Assembly (NCBI RefSeq): GCF_009600315.1 | Contig: NZ_WIWC01000046.1 | Coordinates: 1-40,687 of the forward strand | Reading direction: 5' to 3' | Length of the DNA: 40,687 bases | Source: Pseudomonas helleri | GTDB taxonomy: Bacteria; Pseudomonadota; Gammaproteobacteria; Pseudomonadales; Pseudomonadaceae | Shown here: piece by piece, positions 1-7,992 of the stretch | Position numbering within the stretch: position 1 is the stretch's first letter | Layout of the letters: the number at the start of each line of letters is the position of its first letter | Notes under the pieces: model-generated | What the model saw: only the letters and a program-made list of their open reading frames with translations | The model's database searches: none | Told to the model about the DNA's origin: nothing | Translations under genes and position numbers: made by a program

Positions 1-4
1 CCGG

Positions 5-145
5 CCCTCACCCTAGCCCTCTCCCGGAGGGAGCGGGGACTGAATGGGGGCTATTGAAGAACACTGTTGACCTGAACCTGTTGCGCTGAATCCGTAGTCG
101 ACTCGATCGGTTCCCTCTCCCTCCGGGAGAGGGCTAGGGTGAGGG
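5..145. repeat. Dispersed inverted repeat (REP-like), 29-bp arms
   Basis: Positions 5-33 and 117-145 are perfect reverse complements over 29 bp, with an 83-bp centre. The arms are rich in CCCTCxCCC/GGGxGAGGG and contain a smaller internal palindrome (CTCCCGGAG). No reading frame with a plausible product crosses it. The element lies just before the chelatase gene, so it probably separates that gene from an upstream gene outside the window. Families of such imperfect palindromes are dispersed in intergenic DNA of pseudomonads; membership of a named family is inferred. Confidence 0.75.
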
Positions 146-177
146 GGCTGATTTAAAACCATTTTCGGAACATCCCT

Positions 178-1185
178 ATGACTGACATCCCGCATTTCCC
201 GTTATCCGCGGTGGTCGGCGCCGACGATTTGAAGCTTGCGCTGTGCTTGACCGCCATTGACCCGAAAATCGGCGGTGTGCTGATTGAAGGTCCGCGTGGC
301 ATGGCCAAGTCCACACTGGCCCGAGGCCTCGCCGATTTGCTCGCCAGCGGCCAGTTCGTCACCTTGCCCTTGGGCGCAACCGAAGAGCGCTTGATTGGCA
401 CCCTTGATCTGGACGCCGCGCTTGGCCAAGGCAAAGCACAGTTCTCACCCGGCGTACTGGCCAAGGCAGACGGCGGCGTGCTGTATGTCGATGAAGTCAA
501 CCTGCTGGCAGACCATCTGGTTGACCTGTTGCTGGATGTCGCCGCCAGCGGCACAAATCTGGTCGAGCGCGATGGCATTTCACATCGCCACTCGGCGCGC
601 TTTGTATTGATTGGCACCATGAACCCTGAAGAAGGCGAGCTGCGCCCACAGTTGCTTGATCGTTTTGGCCTTAACGTCGCCATGATCGGGCAGCCGCCAC
701 CGTCAGAACGGGCCGCTATTATTCGCCGTCGTTTGCAGTTTGATGCCGACCCGCACGCGTTTTGCGCGCAATGGGCGCCTGAGCAACTCGCATTGGCCGA
801 ACGCTGCCAGCTGGCACGTGAACGCTTGCAAGGCATCGAGCTGGATGATCAATCGTTGGCGCTGATTACCGAGCGTTGCTTCGCCGCAGGCGTCGACGGT
901 ATGCGTGCCGATCTGGTCTGGCTGCGGGCAGCCCGCGCTCATGCCGCATGGCGTGGCGCACAGGCGATCAGCGAAGACGATATCGAGGCGGTCGCCGAGT
1001 TCGCCTTGCGGCATCGACGCCGCGAACACAACGGACCTGCACCGACACCCGAACAGCCGCACTCACCACCACCGGCTACCGGCACCTCGCAAGCATCCGG
1101 GCAAGGCCAGTGGGGCGAGATGCCAGCGCAAGCGCAGCACATGGGCGTCAGACGTGAAGTGCCGAGCTGGCCAAAAAAGCCGTAG
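178..1185 (+). CDS. ChlI/BchI-like AAA+ chelatase ATPase subunit
   Basis: A 335-residue AAA+ ATPase of the magnesium/cobalt chelatase small-subunit family. The Walker A motif is GPRGMAKST near residue 40, and Walker B with the following sensor region is GGVLYVDEVNLL near residue 100. GTMNPEEGELRPQLLDRFGL matches the ChlI signature for the arginine-finger region. The C-terminus becomes Pro/Gln/Gly-rich (about residues 280-335), as in the hinge of ChlD-type subunits. These ATPases drive metal insertion into tetrapyrroles together with a VWA subunit and a large CobN/ChlH subunit. A pseudomonad makes no chlorophyll, so cobalt insertion for cobalamin is the likely role, with cobN perhaps just upstream. 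The zero-frame product ends at TAG 1183-1185, right after a slippery A AAA AAG, so this is probably the short of two products. Start ATG 178 follows a weak GGAAC. Confidence 0.9.
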   Translation: MTDIPHFPLSAVVGADDLKLALCLTAIDPKIGGVLIEGPRGMAKSTLARGLADLLASGQFVTLPLGATEERLIGTLDLDAALGQGKAQFSPGVLAKADGGVLYVDEVNLLADHLVDLLLDVAASGTNLVERDGISHRHSARFVLIGTMNPEEGELRPQLLDRFGLNVAMIGQPPPSERAAIIRRRLQFDADPHAFCAQWAPEQLALAERCQLARERLQGIELDDQSLALITERCFAAGVDGMRADLVWLRAARAHAAWRGAQAISEDDIEAVAEFALRHRRREHNGPAPTPEQPHSPPPATGTSQASGQGQWGEMPAQAQHMGVRREVPSWPKKP

Positions 1186-1220
1186 GCATTCGTCCCCCAT
1201 CCCATTCGGAGGCGGATGCC
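1173..1220 (+). other. Putative programmed -1 ribosomal frameshift signal
   Basis: The zero-frame codons at 1171-1185 are CCA AAA AAG CCG TAG, which form the heptamer A AAA AAG at 1173-1179, the same as the E. coli dnaX slippery site. A -1 slip moves the ribosome into the frame that encodes the VWA domain. After a 5-nt spacer comes a stem: 1185-1192 GGCATTCG pairs with 1213-1220 CGGATGCC (8 bp, one G-U), and inner pairs T1193-G1212, C1194-G1211, C1196-G1209 and C1197-G1208 can extend it. I see no convincing internal Shine-Dalgarno upstream. Frameshifting in chlD-type genes of cobalamin producers has been reported, as I recall; activity here is inferred from layout only. Confidence 0.75.
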
Positions 1221-1850
1221 AAACCCCTGGCAAGTCAACGTATTCAGGGCAAACTGGGCGCCAGTCGCAGTGCCGCCAGTGGTACGGTCGACTGGGTACT
1301 AACCTTGCTGCGCGGTCGCCCGCGTCAAGCGGACGATCTGGCCTTCAAAACTCGTAAAAGCGCTGCGCAGGAATTGTGGGTGGTGGTAGTCGATGCCTCC
1401 GCTTCAACCCGTCGTCATCAGGCATTGAGCGATGCCAAGGGCCTGCTGGCGCAGTTGTTCGAGGACGCTTATCGCCAACGGGTTCGCGTGGCCGTGTTGC
1501 AAGCCAGCGGCAACAGCCCGCAGTGGCTGGTCAGCGGCGCCAAAGCCTCGAAAATGCTGGATGACTGGCTGACAACACTGGGCGCTGGTGGCGGTACGCC
1601 GTTACTGCAAGCGCTGGAAGATGTCGCGGGGTGGCTCAAGCTGCGCCGCAAGCAGTTACCGCAAGAGCAACAGCGTTTTGTGCTGCTCACTGATGGTCGC
1701 TTGAAAGCGTGGTCGACACTGCCGGTGGTGGAGTGTCCGGGGCTGTTGATCGATATCGAGCGCGGGCCGATACGGCTGGGTAAATCGCGGCAGATGGCGA
1801 CAGAACTGGCGATTGATTACGTACACATTGATGAAACGGCGTCCTTATAG
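1179..1850 (+). CDS. VWA (ChlD-like) chelatase subunit domain, reached by -1 frameshift
   Basis: This frame encodes a von Willebrand A domain with MIDAS motif DASAS (near 1392-1406), a following GGGTPL threonine region and LLTDGR, as in the ChlD/CobT medium subunit. The frame is open from 1158, but codons 1158-1304 contain no ATG, GTG or TTG although they read like genuine protein. The first candidate start is TTG 1305, which has no visible ribosome-binding site and would cut off the linker before the VWA fold. Translation through a -1 slip at 1173-1179 instead gives about 557 residues: ATPase, Pro-rich linker, VWA. One gene could then supply both the small (335 aa) and medium (557 aa) chelatase subunits. 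A separate 181-residue protein from TTG 1305 is the alternative. The stop codon lies inside a hairpin at 1841-1879. Confidence 0.8.
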   Translation, partial: AVGIRPPSHSEADAKPLASQRIQGKLGASRSAASGTVDWVLTLLRGRPRQADDLAFKTRKSAAQELWVVVVDASASTRRHQALSDAKGLLAQLFEDAYRQRVRVAVLQASGNSPQWLVSGAKASKMLDDWLTTLGAGGGTPLLQALEDVAGWLKLRRKQLPQEQQRFVLLTDGRLKAWSTLPVVECPGLLIDIERGPIRLGKSRQMATELAIDYVHIDETASL

Positions 1851-1879
1851 AAGCGGCGCACGTCCGCTTCTATAAGGAC
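1841..1879. terminator. Perfect 16-bp hairpin between convergent genes
   Basis: Positions 1841-1856 and 1864-1879 are perfect 16-bp complements around a 7-nt loop. The stem includes the stop codon of the VWA frame and lies 9 bp before the end of the convergent minus-strand gene. There is no long T-run, so it may act bidirectionally or as an RNA 3'-end stabiliser rather than as a classical intrinsic terminator. Confidence 0.7.
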
Positions 1880-1888
1880 TAAGGCAGA

Positions 1889-2155
1889 TCACGCCGGCAT
1901 GACCCAAGGTTGCAGGGTGTAGCCTTCATTGCTCAGCTCGTTACGGGCTTGAGTCAACAAGTCTTCGAGTTGGGCGGCATCGGCGCAGGCACTGCGCGGA
2001 ATTTGTTTGCGTCCGATACGGTTGCTGATGCGGTCAATGACCGTCAGGCTCAATTCGCCGTGACCGTCCTGGGCTGCCCAGGCGACGCATTGGAAGGGTT
2101 CAAAGGCGTGGCCGGCAATCAAAAGTGCTTCGTTGAAACGGAGCGGGGCGTTCAT
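1889..2155 (-). CDS. Small conserved hypothetical protein
   Basis: An 88-residue protein of mixed composition with no signal peptide or membrane segment. I chose ATG 2155 (product MNAPLRFNEALL...) over an in-frame TTG five codons upstream, because ATG has a GAGAG-like ribosome-binding site at suitable distance. The sequence has alternating hydrophobic and polar residues and an acidic helix near the C-terminus (DAAQLEDLLTQARNEL). I do not recognise a named family; pseudomonads carry similar short proteins after cobalamin-type chelatase genes, but that is recollection. It is convergent with the chelatase gene and divergent from the AAA+ regulator, so it probably has its own promoter in 2156-2482. 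Confidence 0.6.
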   Translation of the reverse strand: MNAPLRFNEALLIAGHAFEPFQCVAWAAQDGHGELSLTVIDRISNRIGRKQIPRSACADAAQLEDLLTQARNELSNEGYTLQPWVMPA

Positions 2156-2482
2156 AGGGTGTGCTCTCAAGTGTGCCCATCAAGTGATTAACCGTCGGCT
2201 GGGCGTACCGTTCGGTTGGTTACTTGTACTGATGACTCCAGACCGTACCCAGGTCACACACTTTCTGATTTTTTTTAATGCGTCGTACAGGAAGCTGACG
2301 TGCGTCAATTTTTCCAGGGCGACTAAAAATTCATAAGTCTGGCTTTAACACACCTTCCAATTCGCTATAACGCTTATAAGTAATCGATCCTAGAAAGCGT
2401 CAATATTTTGCTACTGTTACGATTATGATTAGCAAGATGCTGTTTTAAATAATCTTTTATTTTTTGGCGCCAAGGAAACGAC
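2156..2482. promoter_or_regulatory. AT-rich divergent intergenic region
   Basis: This 327-bp gap contains no convincing gene. It becomes strongly AT-rich from about 2260 and ends with AAGGAAACG just before the regulator ATG at 2483. TATAAC/TATAAG-like hexamers near 2365-2380 are possible -10 elements for the rightward gene. No clear sigma-54 (GG-N10-GC) promoter was found by eye. Confidence 0.4.
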
Positions 2483-3805
2483 ATGCTCGCTACGCCCTCT
2501 TCGCGCCGACTGTTAGTCGTTGATCCTCTTAATGAATGTCACAAAATAATGCCAGAGTTGCAAGCCATGGGGTGGGAGATGGAATTTGCCACCCTGGCCA
2601 CTGCCAGTGAGCATTCTTGTGACGTGGGTTTAATCAGGCTTGAACCGTTGCACCTGATACGTCCCGAAGCGGTAAAAGAGATGATCAGACTCAGTGGCAT
2701 CGAATGGATTGCCGTGCTTAGCCCTGATGATCTGGCAGTCAGCAATGTGGGCAACTTCGTTTATGAATGGTTTTATGATTTCCACACCTTGCCTTTTGAT
2801 GTGCAGAGGTTGGCGGTAACCCTTGGTAGAACCAGCGGCATGGTGCACCTGCGCAACTTGAGCGCGCCCCCGGTCAACATCCCCGATCATCAGTTGCTCG
2901 GCGAAAGCCACGCGATGCAGGACCTGCGCACGCTGTTGGGCAAGTACGCCAGTGCGGAGTCACCGGTATTGATTCAAGGCGAAACAGGCACCGGCAAAAA
3001 AAGGGTGGCCTTGACCCTGCACCATCAGTCCCGGCGCCATGATCAGCCCTTTGTCGCAATCAACTGCGCGGTAGTGCCCCAGGACCTGCTTGAGACTCAG
3101 CTGTTTGGCCATGACGCCGGGCCGTTCAGCGGTGTGGAGCGCAAGATCGGGCTGATCGAGGCCGCCAACAGTGGCACCTTGTTTCTGGACGAGATCGATG
3201 AATTGACCCCGGAGCTGCAAGCCAGCTTGAGGCGTTTTTTGCTTGAAAAACAGATATGGCGGGTGGGCAGCAATCAGCCGATCCCAATCGATGTGCGGGT
3301 ATTGGCAGCGACCTCTGTTGACCTGGAAGCAGAGATCAACAGTGATCGTTTCCGCGCCGACTTGTACTACCGGCTCAATGTGCTCCAGGTCAGCGTCCCG
3401 CCGCTGCGTGATCGGCACGGCGATGTGGAGATTCTGGCCAACCATTTTTCGCGCTTTCACAGTCTGGAGGTGGGCCGCCGCCCGCGCACTTTCAGTAAGG
3501 ACGCGTTAATGGCGATGGGCATTCACGACTGGCCGGGTAATGTCAGAGAATTGGCCAATCGTGTGCGTCAGGGGCTGGCGCAGGCCCAGGGACGGCAGAT
3601 TGAAGCTGCCGACCTGGGGTTGGCCTGTACCAAGCAATCCACAGAATCAATCGGCACACTCGCCGAATACAAAGACCGGGCCGAGCGTCAGGCATTGTGC
3701 GATGTTTTGCATCGTTACAGCCGTAACTTGAGCATGGCGGCCAAAGTGCTGGGCGTTTCACGACCTACCTTTTATCGCTTGCTGCACAAGCATCAGATTC
3801 GCTGA
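2483..3805 (+). CDS. VpsR/FleQ-like AAA+ enhancer-binding transcriptional regulator
   Basis: A 440-residue regulator in three parts. Residues 1-125 form a receiver-like domain without an obvious phosphoacceptor Asp pocket, resembling the VpsR/FleQ type. A sigma-54-type AAA+ module follows, with Walker A GETGTGKK at 166-173 and Walker B GTLFLDEIDE at about 231-240. A Fis-type helix-turn-helix is at the C-terminus (NLSMAAKVLGVSRPTFYRLL). The surface loop that normally reads GAFTGA and contacts sigma-54 is GPFSGV (residues 213-218). This suggests it does not remodel sigma-54 polymerase in the usual way, as also seen in VpsR-like factors that bind c-di-GMP and regulate exopolysaccharide genes. 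Which genes it controls is not visible: downstream is the unrelated convergent nicotinamide pair, 7 bp away. A strong AAGGAAA ribosome-binding site supports ATG 2483. Confidence 0.85.
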   Translation: MLATPSSRRLLVVDPLNECHKIMPELQAMGWEMEFATLATASEHSCDVGLIRLEPLHLIRPEAVKEMIRLSGIEWIAVLSPDDLAVSNVGNFVYEWFYDFHTLPFDVQRLAVTLGRTSGMVHLRNLSAPPVNIPDHQLLGESHAMQDLRTLLGKYASAESPVLIQGETGTGKKRVALTLHHQSRRHDQPFVAINCAVVPQDLLETQLFGHDAGPFSGVERKIGLIEAANSGTLFLDEIDELTPELQASLRRFLLEKQIWRVGSNQPIPIDVRVLAATSVDLEAEINSDRFRADLYYRLNVLQVSVPPLRDRHGDVEILANHFSRFHSLEVGRRPRTFSKDALMAMGIHDWPGNVRELANRVRQGLAQAQGRQIEAADLGLACTKQSTESIGTLAEYKDRAERQALCDVLHRYSRNLSMAAKVLGVSRPTFYRLLHKHQIR

Positions 3806-3812
3806 CAGGCGC

Positions 3813-4340
3813 TCATCCACCTCTGAGCAATTGCTCGACTGCCGCGCAGGCGCTGAGTTGACGAGCCTGCCAATCCCCGGTGATCACTGAGACAGGTTGT
3901 TGATGGTGACTCAACCATTGATAGCTGTCGTTGAAGAACCGCTGTCGTTCAGCCAGTGAGGGCTGACAGCGCTGACCATCCGCTGTCCATTCCACTCCCT
4001 CGGGCGAGAGCAGCAAGTGCAGATCGTAATGACGCTTGAGCAGTTCCGGTTCAAGCCAGTCCGGGCAGTCGCCAAACAGGGTCTGACTCCACAAAATATT
4101 GCTCAGCAGGTGGGTGTCCAGAATCAGCAGTTCGGGTTGTTGGGCGCGGGCGTCATCTTCCCATTGCAGTTGCCCGCGAGCGATCGCCGGAATATCCGCA
4201 AGGCAGGTATCGCGCGGGTTCTGTTCGATAAAGTAGCGCACGTATTCGCCGACCAGAAGGCCGCCAAAGCGCTGCTGCAAGAGCGCCGACAGCCAACTTT
4301 TACCGCTCGATTCCGGCCCCGCCAGTACGACCACCTTCAT
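3813..4340 (-). CDS. NadR-like nicotinamide riboside kinase (AAA family ATPase)
   Basis: A 175-residue P-loop kinase with Walker A AGPESSGKS at residues 7-15, resembling the C-terminal ribosylnicotinamide kinase domain of NadR. The HTH and NMN adenylyltransferase domains of full NadR are absent. It would phosphorylate nicotinamide riboside to NMN in the cytoplasm, trapping substrate brought in by the adjacent PnuC. Further support comes from LLILDTHLLSNILWS and the Trp/Pro-rich middle region typical of these kinases. Its ATG overlaps the pnuC stop by 4 bp (ATGA), so the two are translationally coupled. It ends 7 bp from the convergent AAA+ regulator with no clear terminator between them. Confidence 0.85.
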   Translation of the reverse strand: MKVVVLAGPESSGKSWLSALLQQRFGGLLVGEYVRYFIEQNPRDTCLADIPAIARGQLQWEDDARAQQPELLILDTHLLSNILWSQTLFGDCPDWLEPELLKRHYDLHLLLSPEGVEWTADGQRCQPSLAERQRFFNDSYQWLSHHQQPVSVITGDWQARQLSACAAVEQLLRGG

Positions 4341-4900
4341 GTGCGTAGCGCCGGGTCGCGCTGCCAGTCACGCCAGCCAGCAATGGCGATGGCGGTGAAC
4401 AAACCGTAGAGGGCGGCCGTCAGGTACAGGTCCTGATACGCATAAAAGCCCATGTACAGCACGTCGAGTACGCACCACATTGCCCAGCATTGCAGGCGCT
4501 TTTGAGCCATCCAGAGCTGGGCCACCAGACTGAACGCGGTGAGTGTGGCATCCGGCCAAGGGAAGTCAGAATCTGTCCAGTGAGCCATTGCAGACCCCAG
4601 TCCAAGGCTGATCACCGCGCCTACCGCCAGCCCGAACAGCACTTGCCAATGGCTAAGCCGCGTGACGACATGACCTTGGTGCTGCGCACCTGCCCGTGTC
4701 CATTGCCACCAGCCATAGATTTGCAGCACGGCAAAAAAGACCTGCAACAGCATGCTCGAATACAACTTGATGTCGAAAAAAATCCAGCTGTAGAGCAGCA
4801 CCATCACCAGCCCGATGGGCCAGCACCAGGGGTTTTGTTTGACTGTTAACCACACGGCAACAACGCCGAGTACGGCGGCAAACAGTTCGAGCCCTGACAT
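4337..4900 (-). CDS. pnuC: PnuC-type nicotinamide riboside transporter
   Basis: A 187-residue integral membrane protein with about seven hydrophobic segments. The family features are NPWCWPIGLVMVLLYSWIFF and YGWWQWTRAG near residues 25-70 and, near the C-terminus, CVLDVLYMGFYAYQDLYLTAALYGLF. PnuC transports nicotinamide riboside by facilitated diffusion, driven by phosphorylation in the cytoplasm. The next gene encodes the matching kinase and overlaps by 4 bp. ATG 4900 is preceded on the minus strand by AAGGA at good distance. The 88-bp upstream gap shows no NAD-sensing riboswitch I can recognise. Confidence 0.92.
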   Translation of the reverse strand: MSGLELFAAVLGVVAVWLTVKQNPWCWPIGLVMVLLYSWIFFDIKLYSSMLLQVFFAVLQIYGWWQWTRAGAQHQGHVVTRLSHWQVLFGLAVGAVISLGLGSAMAHWTDSDFPWPDATLTAFSLVAQLWMAQKRLQCWAMWCVLDVLYMGFYAYQDLYLTAALYGLFTAIAIAGWRDWQRDPALRT

Positions 4901-4988
4901 GAGTGTTCCTTAGCTGAAGGAGGAGGGCGCAGAGTGTACCTGCTGTCGTTGCTCAGGCGTCAAGGCTGTAAGGGCTAACGACGACTTT

Positions 4989-6596
4989 TTAACGCAGGTA
5001 CAGCAACACATAATCGTTTTTGTCAAAGCGAGCACTCAACGTCGGTGCGCTGTCGCCTGCCGGGGTGCCTTGCAGTTGCTCATAGTCCTTGCGATCCATC
5101 ACCACCCAAACCGGTTTGCCCAGGTTTTGCAGTTCCGCGGCGGTCTGTGTAAACACCGGCATGAGGTCGCGGTTCAGGTTAACCATAAACTTGATCGCCT
5201 TGGCATCCTTGCCCATGCCATGCAGCACCAGTGGCGCGGGCGACTGGTCAATCATGGCCATGGCGTTATCGGTAAAGCTGCGGGTGTCGTAGAGGTCGCG
5301 TTCAACGGATTCGAACACCAGAATAAAGCTGGCCCACAGCGCCATGACCGCACAGGCCGCCAATCCGGCAGGTCGCCACTGGGGTTTAAACAGCAGTGCA
5401 ACCGCCACAGCCTGTAAAACACCCAGTAGGGCGAACACCACGGGCAGTGAAGGCAAGGGCTGATCGACGCTTTTTTGCGCCACCATGAGGCCCACCATCA
5501 ACAGCGCAGGGACGATTAGAAAAACCCCTTGCATGAGGCCCCTGAGCCCGGCAAATACGCGCCCCTGTACACCGGCGAACGGATAAGCCGCAATGATTGC
5601 CGCCATGGGTAGCATGGGCAGTAGATAACGGGCTTTTTTTGCCTGAGGTATCGACAGGCCAACCATCACCACCAAGCCTGCACCGAGGCAGTAAGTCACC
5701 AGTTTCAAGGCGGGCCCGGACAGTGCGCGTCTGTTCATCACAATTGCAATCAAACCAAGCACCGCCAGTGGATAGGCCAGTGCGTAGTTGCCCAGGGAAC
5801 TGGTGAAGTAGTAGAGCGGGCTGCTTGCGCCTTCAGTGCCGTCCAGCCGCCCGGTGACTTGCATGCGGATGACTTCATGGGCGAACACCTCGCCGCCACT
5901 GACCCAGGCCAGCAGCAACAGCGCGACGATACACAACACCAACAACAGCGATGCTTGCAGACCGAGACTGATCAGGCGGCGCCATTGGCCGCTGAGCAGG
6001 TAGTAACTGCATAGCATGCCCGTGGGAATCACCAGCCCGATCGGGCCACGGATGGCAAACCCCAGTAGCAGCAATACCAGTAAACCGGCATGCCGACGCG
6101 GGGCGCTGAAGTGGTCGTGGGCGTAGGCCAGGTAAAACGCGGCCAGACTGACCGCCGCGAGCATCTGGTCCAGCGACACGGAACGGGTTTCAGTGACGAA
6201 GGTCATGCTCAACAACAGCAACGCTACGCTGGTCAGCGCCCATGTCCGGGACTGTGGTGCCACCAGGCGATACATCAAGGTCACAATCACTGCCCCGGCC
6301 ATCGCAGTGGGCAGCCATGCGGTCAGACTGCTGACCTCACCGAACGGCAAGGACAGCAGCCAGATGAACAGCGTCGAGGTTGCGTTGTAATCCGCGTAGG
6401 GCTGGCCATAAGTGGTGGGGAAGAACCCCGGACCGTGACGCAGCATTTCCTTGGCGAACAACACAAAACGCGAATCAAAGCCGATGGCCGCCTGATGCGG
6501 GTCGCCCAGGATAAACAGCAGCAGTGCCAGTATCCCCAACAGCAGGGACTGGCGATGCACGCTGCGCAGAGCGTCAGCTGAAGTGATGACCTGCAT
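4989..6596 (-). CDS. ArnT-like membrane glycosyltransferase, ninth-gene addition to arn operon
   Basis: A 535-residue polytopic membrane protein of the ArnT/PMT superfamily. Hydrophobic segments run through about residue 400, followed by a C-terminal periplasmic-type domain. The first periplasmic loop reads GFDSRFVLFAKEML, where true ArnT has DETRYA; the Asp is kept but the adjacent Glu is replaced, so donor or acceptor may differ. I placed the start at ATG 6596 (CCGGAG upstream) rather than at the longer frame from 6716, which would run back into ugd and has a non-membrane N-terminus. It lies 16 bp after ugd on the same strand, so it is probably co-transcribed with the lipid A modification genes. 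A polyprenyl-phosphate-sugar transferase acting on lipid A or another envelope glycan is likely; the exact sugar is unknown. Confidence 0.8.
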   Translation of the reverse strand: MQVITSADALRSVHRQSLLLGILALLLFILGDPHQAAIGFDSRFVLFAKEMLRHGPGFFPTTYGQPYADYNATSTLFIWLLSLPFGEVSSLTAWLPTAMAGAVIVTLMYRLVAPQSRTWALTSVALLLLSMTFVTETRSVSLDQMLAAVSLAAFYLAYAHDHFSAPRRHAGLLVLLLLGFAIRGPIGLVIPTGMLCSYYLLSGQWRRLISLGLQASLLLVLCIVALLLLAWVSGGEVFAHEVIRMQVTGRLDGTEGASSPLYYFTSSLGNYALAYPLAVLGLIAIVMNRRALSGPALKLVTYCLGAGLVVMVGLSIPQAKKARYLLPMLPMAAIIAAYPFAGVQGRVFAGLRGLMQGVFLIVPALLMVGLMVAQKSVDQPLPSLPVVFALLGVLQAVAVALLFKPQWRPAGLAACAVMALWASFILVFESVERDLYDTRSFTDNAMAMIDQSPAPLVLHGMGKDAKAIKFMVNLNRDLMPVFTQTAAELQNLGKPVWVVMDRKDYEQLQGTPAGDSAPTLSARFDKNDYVLLYLR

Positions 6597-6612
6597 GGCG
6601 TGCTGCTCCGGC

Positions 6613-7992
6613 TTACAAAACGCTGGCGGCCAACGGTGTAGAGCCTTGTGATACAGGCAGGTTGCACGATTCGCCACGGCCCATCGGGAAGTACTGCAAG
6701 CCGGCACGGGCGACACGTTCGCCGTCGTACAGGTTGCGCCCGTCGAAAATCACCGGGGTCTTGAGCCGCAGTTTGATCAGGTCAAAGTCCGGCGCCTTGA
6801 ACTGCTGCCACTCGGTGCAGACGATCAGGGCATCGGCACCGTTGAGCGTCGATTCCGGCGTGCCCATCAAACTGAGGCGCAACTCGTCGCCATACAGGCG
6901 CTGGGTTTCCTGCATGGCTTCGGGGTCGAAGGCGCGAACCTCTGCGCCCGCATCCCACAATGCCTGCATCAGGACACGGCTCGGAGCGTCGCGCATGTCG
7001 TCTGTATTGGGTTTGAACGCCAATCCCCACAGGGCGAAGGTTTTGCCCTTGAGGTCGCCTTTGAAGAACGCATTGATCCGGTCAAACAGTTTGTGTTTTT
7101 GTCGTTCGTTTATGGCTTCGACCGCTTGCAACAAGTCGCTCGAGCAGTTGACTTGCTGAGCACTGTGAATCAGTGCACGCATGTCTTTGGGGAAGCACGA
7201 GCCGCCGTAGCCGCAGCCCGGATAAATAAAGTGATAACCGATGCGGGTGTCAGCACCAATGCCCAGCCGCACCGCTTCAATATCAGCGCCCAAGTGCTCG
7301 GCCAGCTCGGCGATTTGATTGATGAAGCTGATCTTGGTCGCCAGCATGCAGTTGGCGGCGTACTTGGTCAGTTCCGCGCTGCGCAAGTCCATAAAGATGA
7401 TGCGGTCATGGTTGCGGTTGAATGGCGCATACAGGTCGCGCATGACGTCGCGCACTTCTTCGCGGGCGCAGCCAATGATGATCCGATCAGGACGGCGACA
7501 GTCGGTGACGGCTGAACCTTCCTTGAGGAATTCGGGGTTGGACACCACATCAAACTGCAACGAGCGACCGCTCAGGCTCAAGGCTTTATTGATATGGCCG
7601 GTGAGGGCATCACCGGTGCCGACCGGTACGGTGGATTTCTCCACCAGAATCAGCGGTTCTTCACGGTGACGGGCAACCGCGTCACCCACCGAGTACACCG
7701 CGCTGAGGTCGGCTGAACCATCTTCGCTGGGCGGCGTGCCGACGGCGATAAACAGCACCTGACCATGTTCTACCGCGAGCTTTTCATCGCTGGTGAAACG
7801 CAGGCGTTTGCTTTCAAGGTTATCGCGCACCAAGGTGGAAAGCCCCGGCTCGAAAATGCTGACGTGGCCTTGCTGCAACAACTCGACCTTGTTTTGATCA
7901 ATGTCCATGCAAATCACATCGTGGCCGACTTCAGCCAGAACGGTCGCCTGCACCAGGCCCACATAACCACTACCGAATACACTGATTTTCAT
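6613..7992 (-). CDS. ugd: UDP-glucose 6-dehydrogenase
   Basis: A 459-residue dehydrogenase that oxidises UDP-glucose to UDP-glucuronate with two NAD+, feeding UDP-GlcA to ArnA. The N-terminal Rossmann motif is GSGYVGLVQA (residues 7-16). VEKSTVPVGTG and NPEFLKEGSA are family blocks, and GGSCFPKD carries the catalytic cysteine. The C-terminal domain (LWGLAFKPNTDDMRDAPS) completes the family order. The frame stays open far upstream, to 8427, but the true start is ATG 7992 (MKISVFGSGYVG), which overlaps the arnF stop as ATGA. It is the eighth position of the classical Pseudomonas arn operon. Confidence 0.97.
   Translation of the reverse strand: MKISVFGSGYVGLVQATVLAEVGHDVICMDIDQNKVELLQQGHVSIFEPGLSTLVRDNLESKRLRFTSDEKLAVEHGQVLFIAVGTPPSEDGSADLSAVYSVGDAVARHREEPLILVEKSTVPVGTGDALTGHINKALSLSGRSLQFDVVSNPEFLKEGSAVTDCRRPDRIIIGCAREEVRDVMRDLYAPFNRNHDRIIFMDLRSAELTKYAANCMLATKISFINQIAELAEHLGADIEAVRLGIGADTRIGYHFIYPGCGYGGSCFPKDMRALIHSAQQVNCSSDLLQAVEAINERQKHKLFDRINAFFKGDLKGKTFALWGLAFKPNTDDMRDAPSRVLMQALWDAGAEVRAFDPEAMQETQRLYGDELRLSLMGTPESTLNGADALIVCTEWQQFKAPDFDLIKLRLKTPVIFDGRNLYDGERVARAGLQYFPMGRGESCNLPVSQGSTPLAASVL

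Noticed and set aside
153..836. Long antisense frame of 227 residues opposite the chelatase gene
   Set aside because: Low-complexity Ser/Arg-rich translation and a clear ChlI-like gene on the other strand; shadow of high GC codon use.
4901..4988. NAD-type riboswitch upstream of pnuC
   Set aside because: The gap is only 88 bp and I could not fold it into a known riboswitch core.
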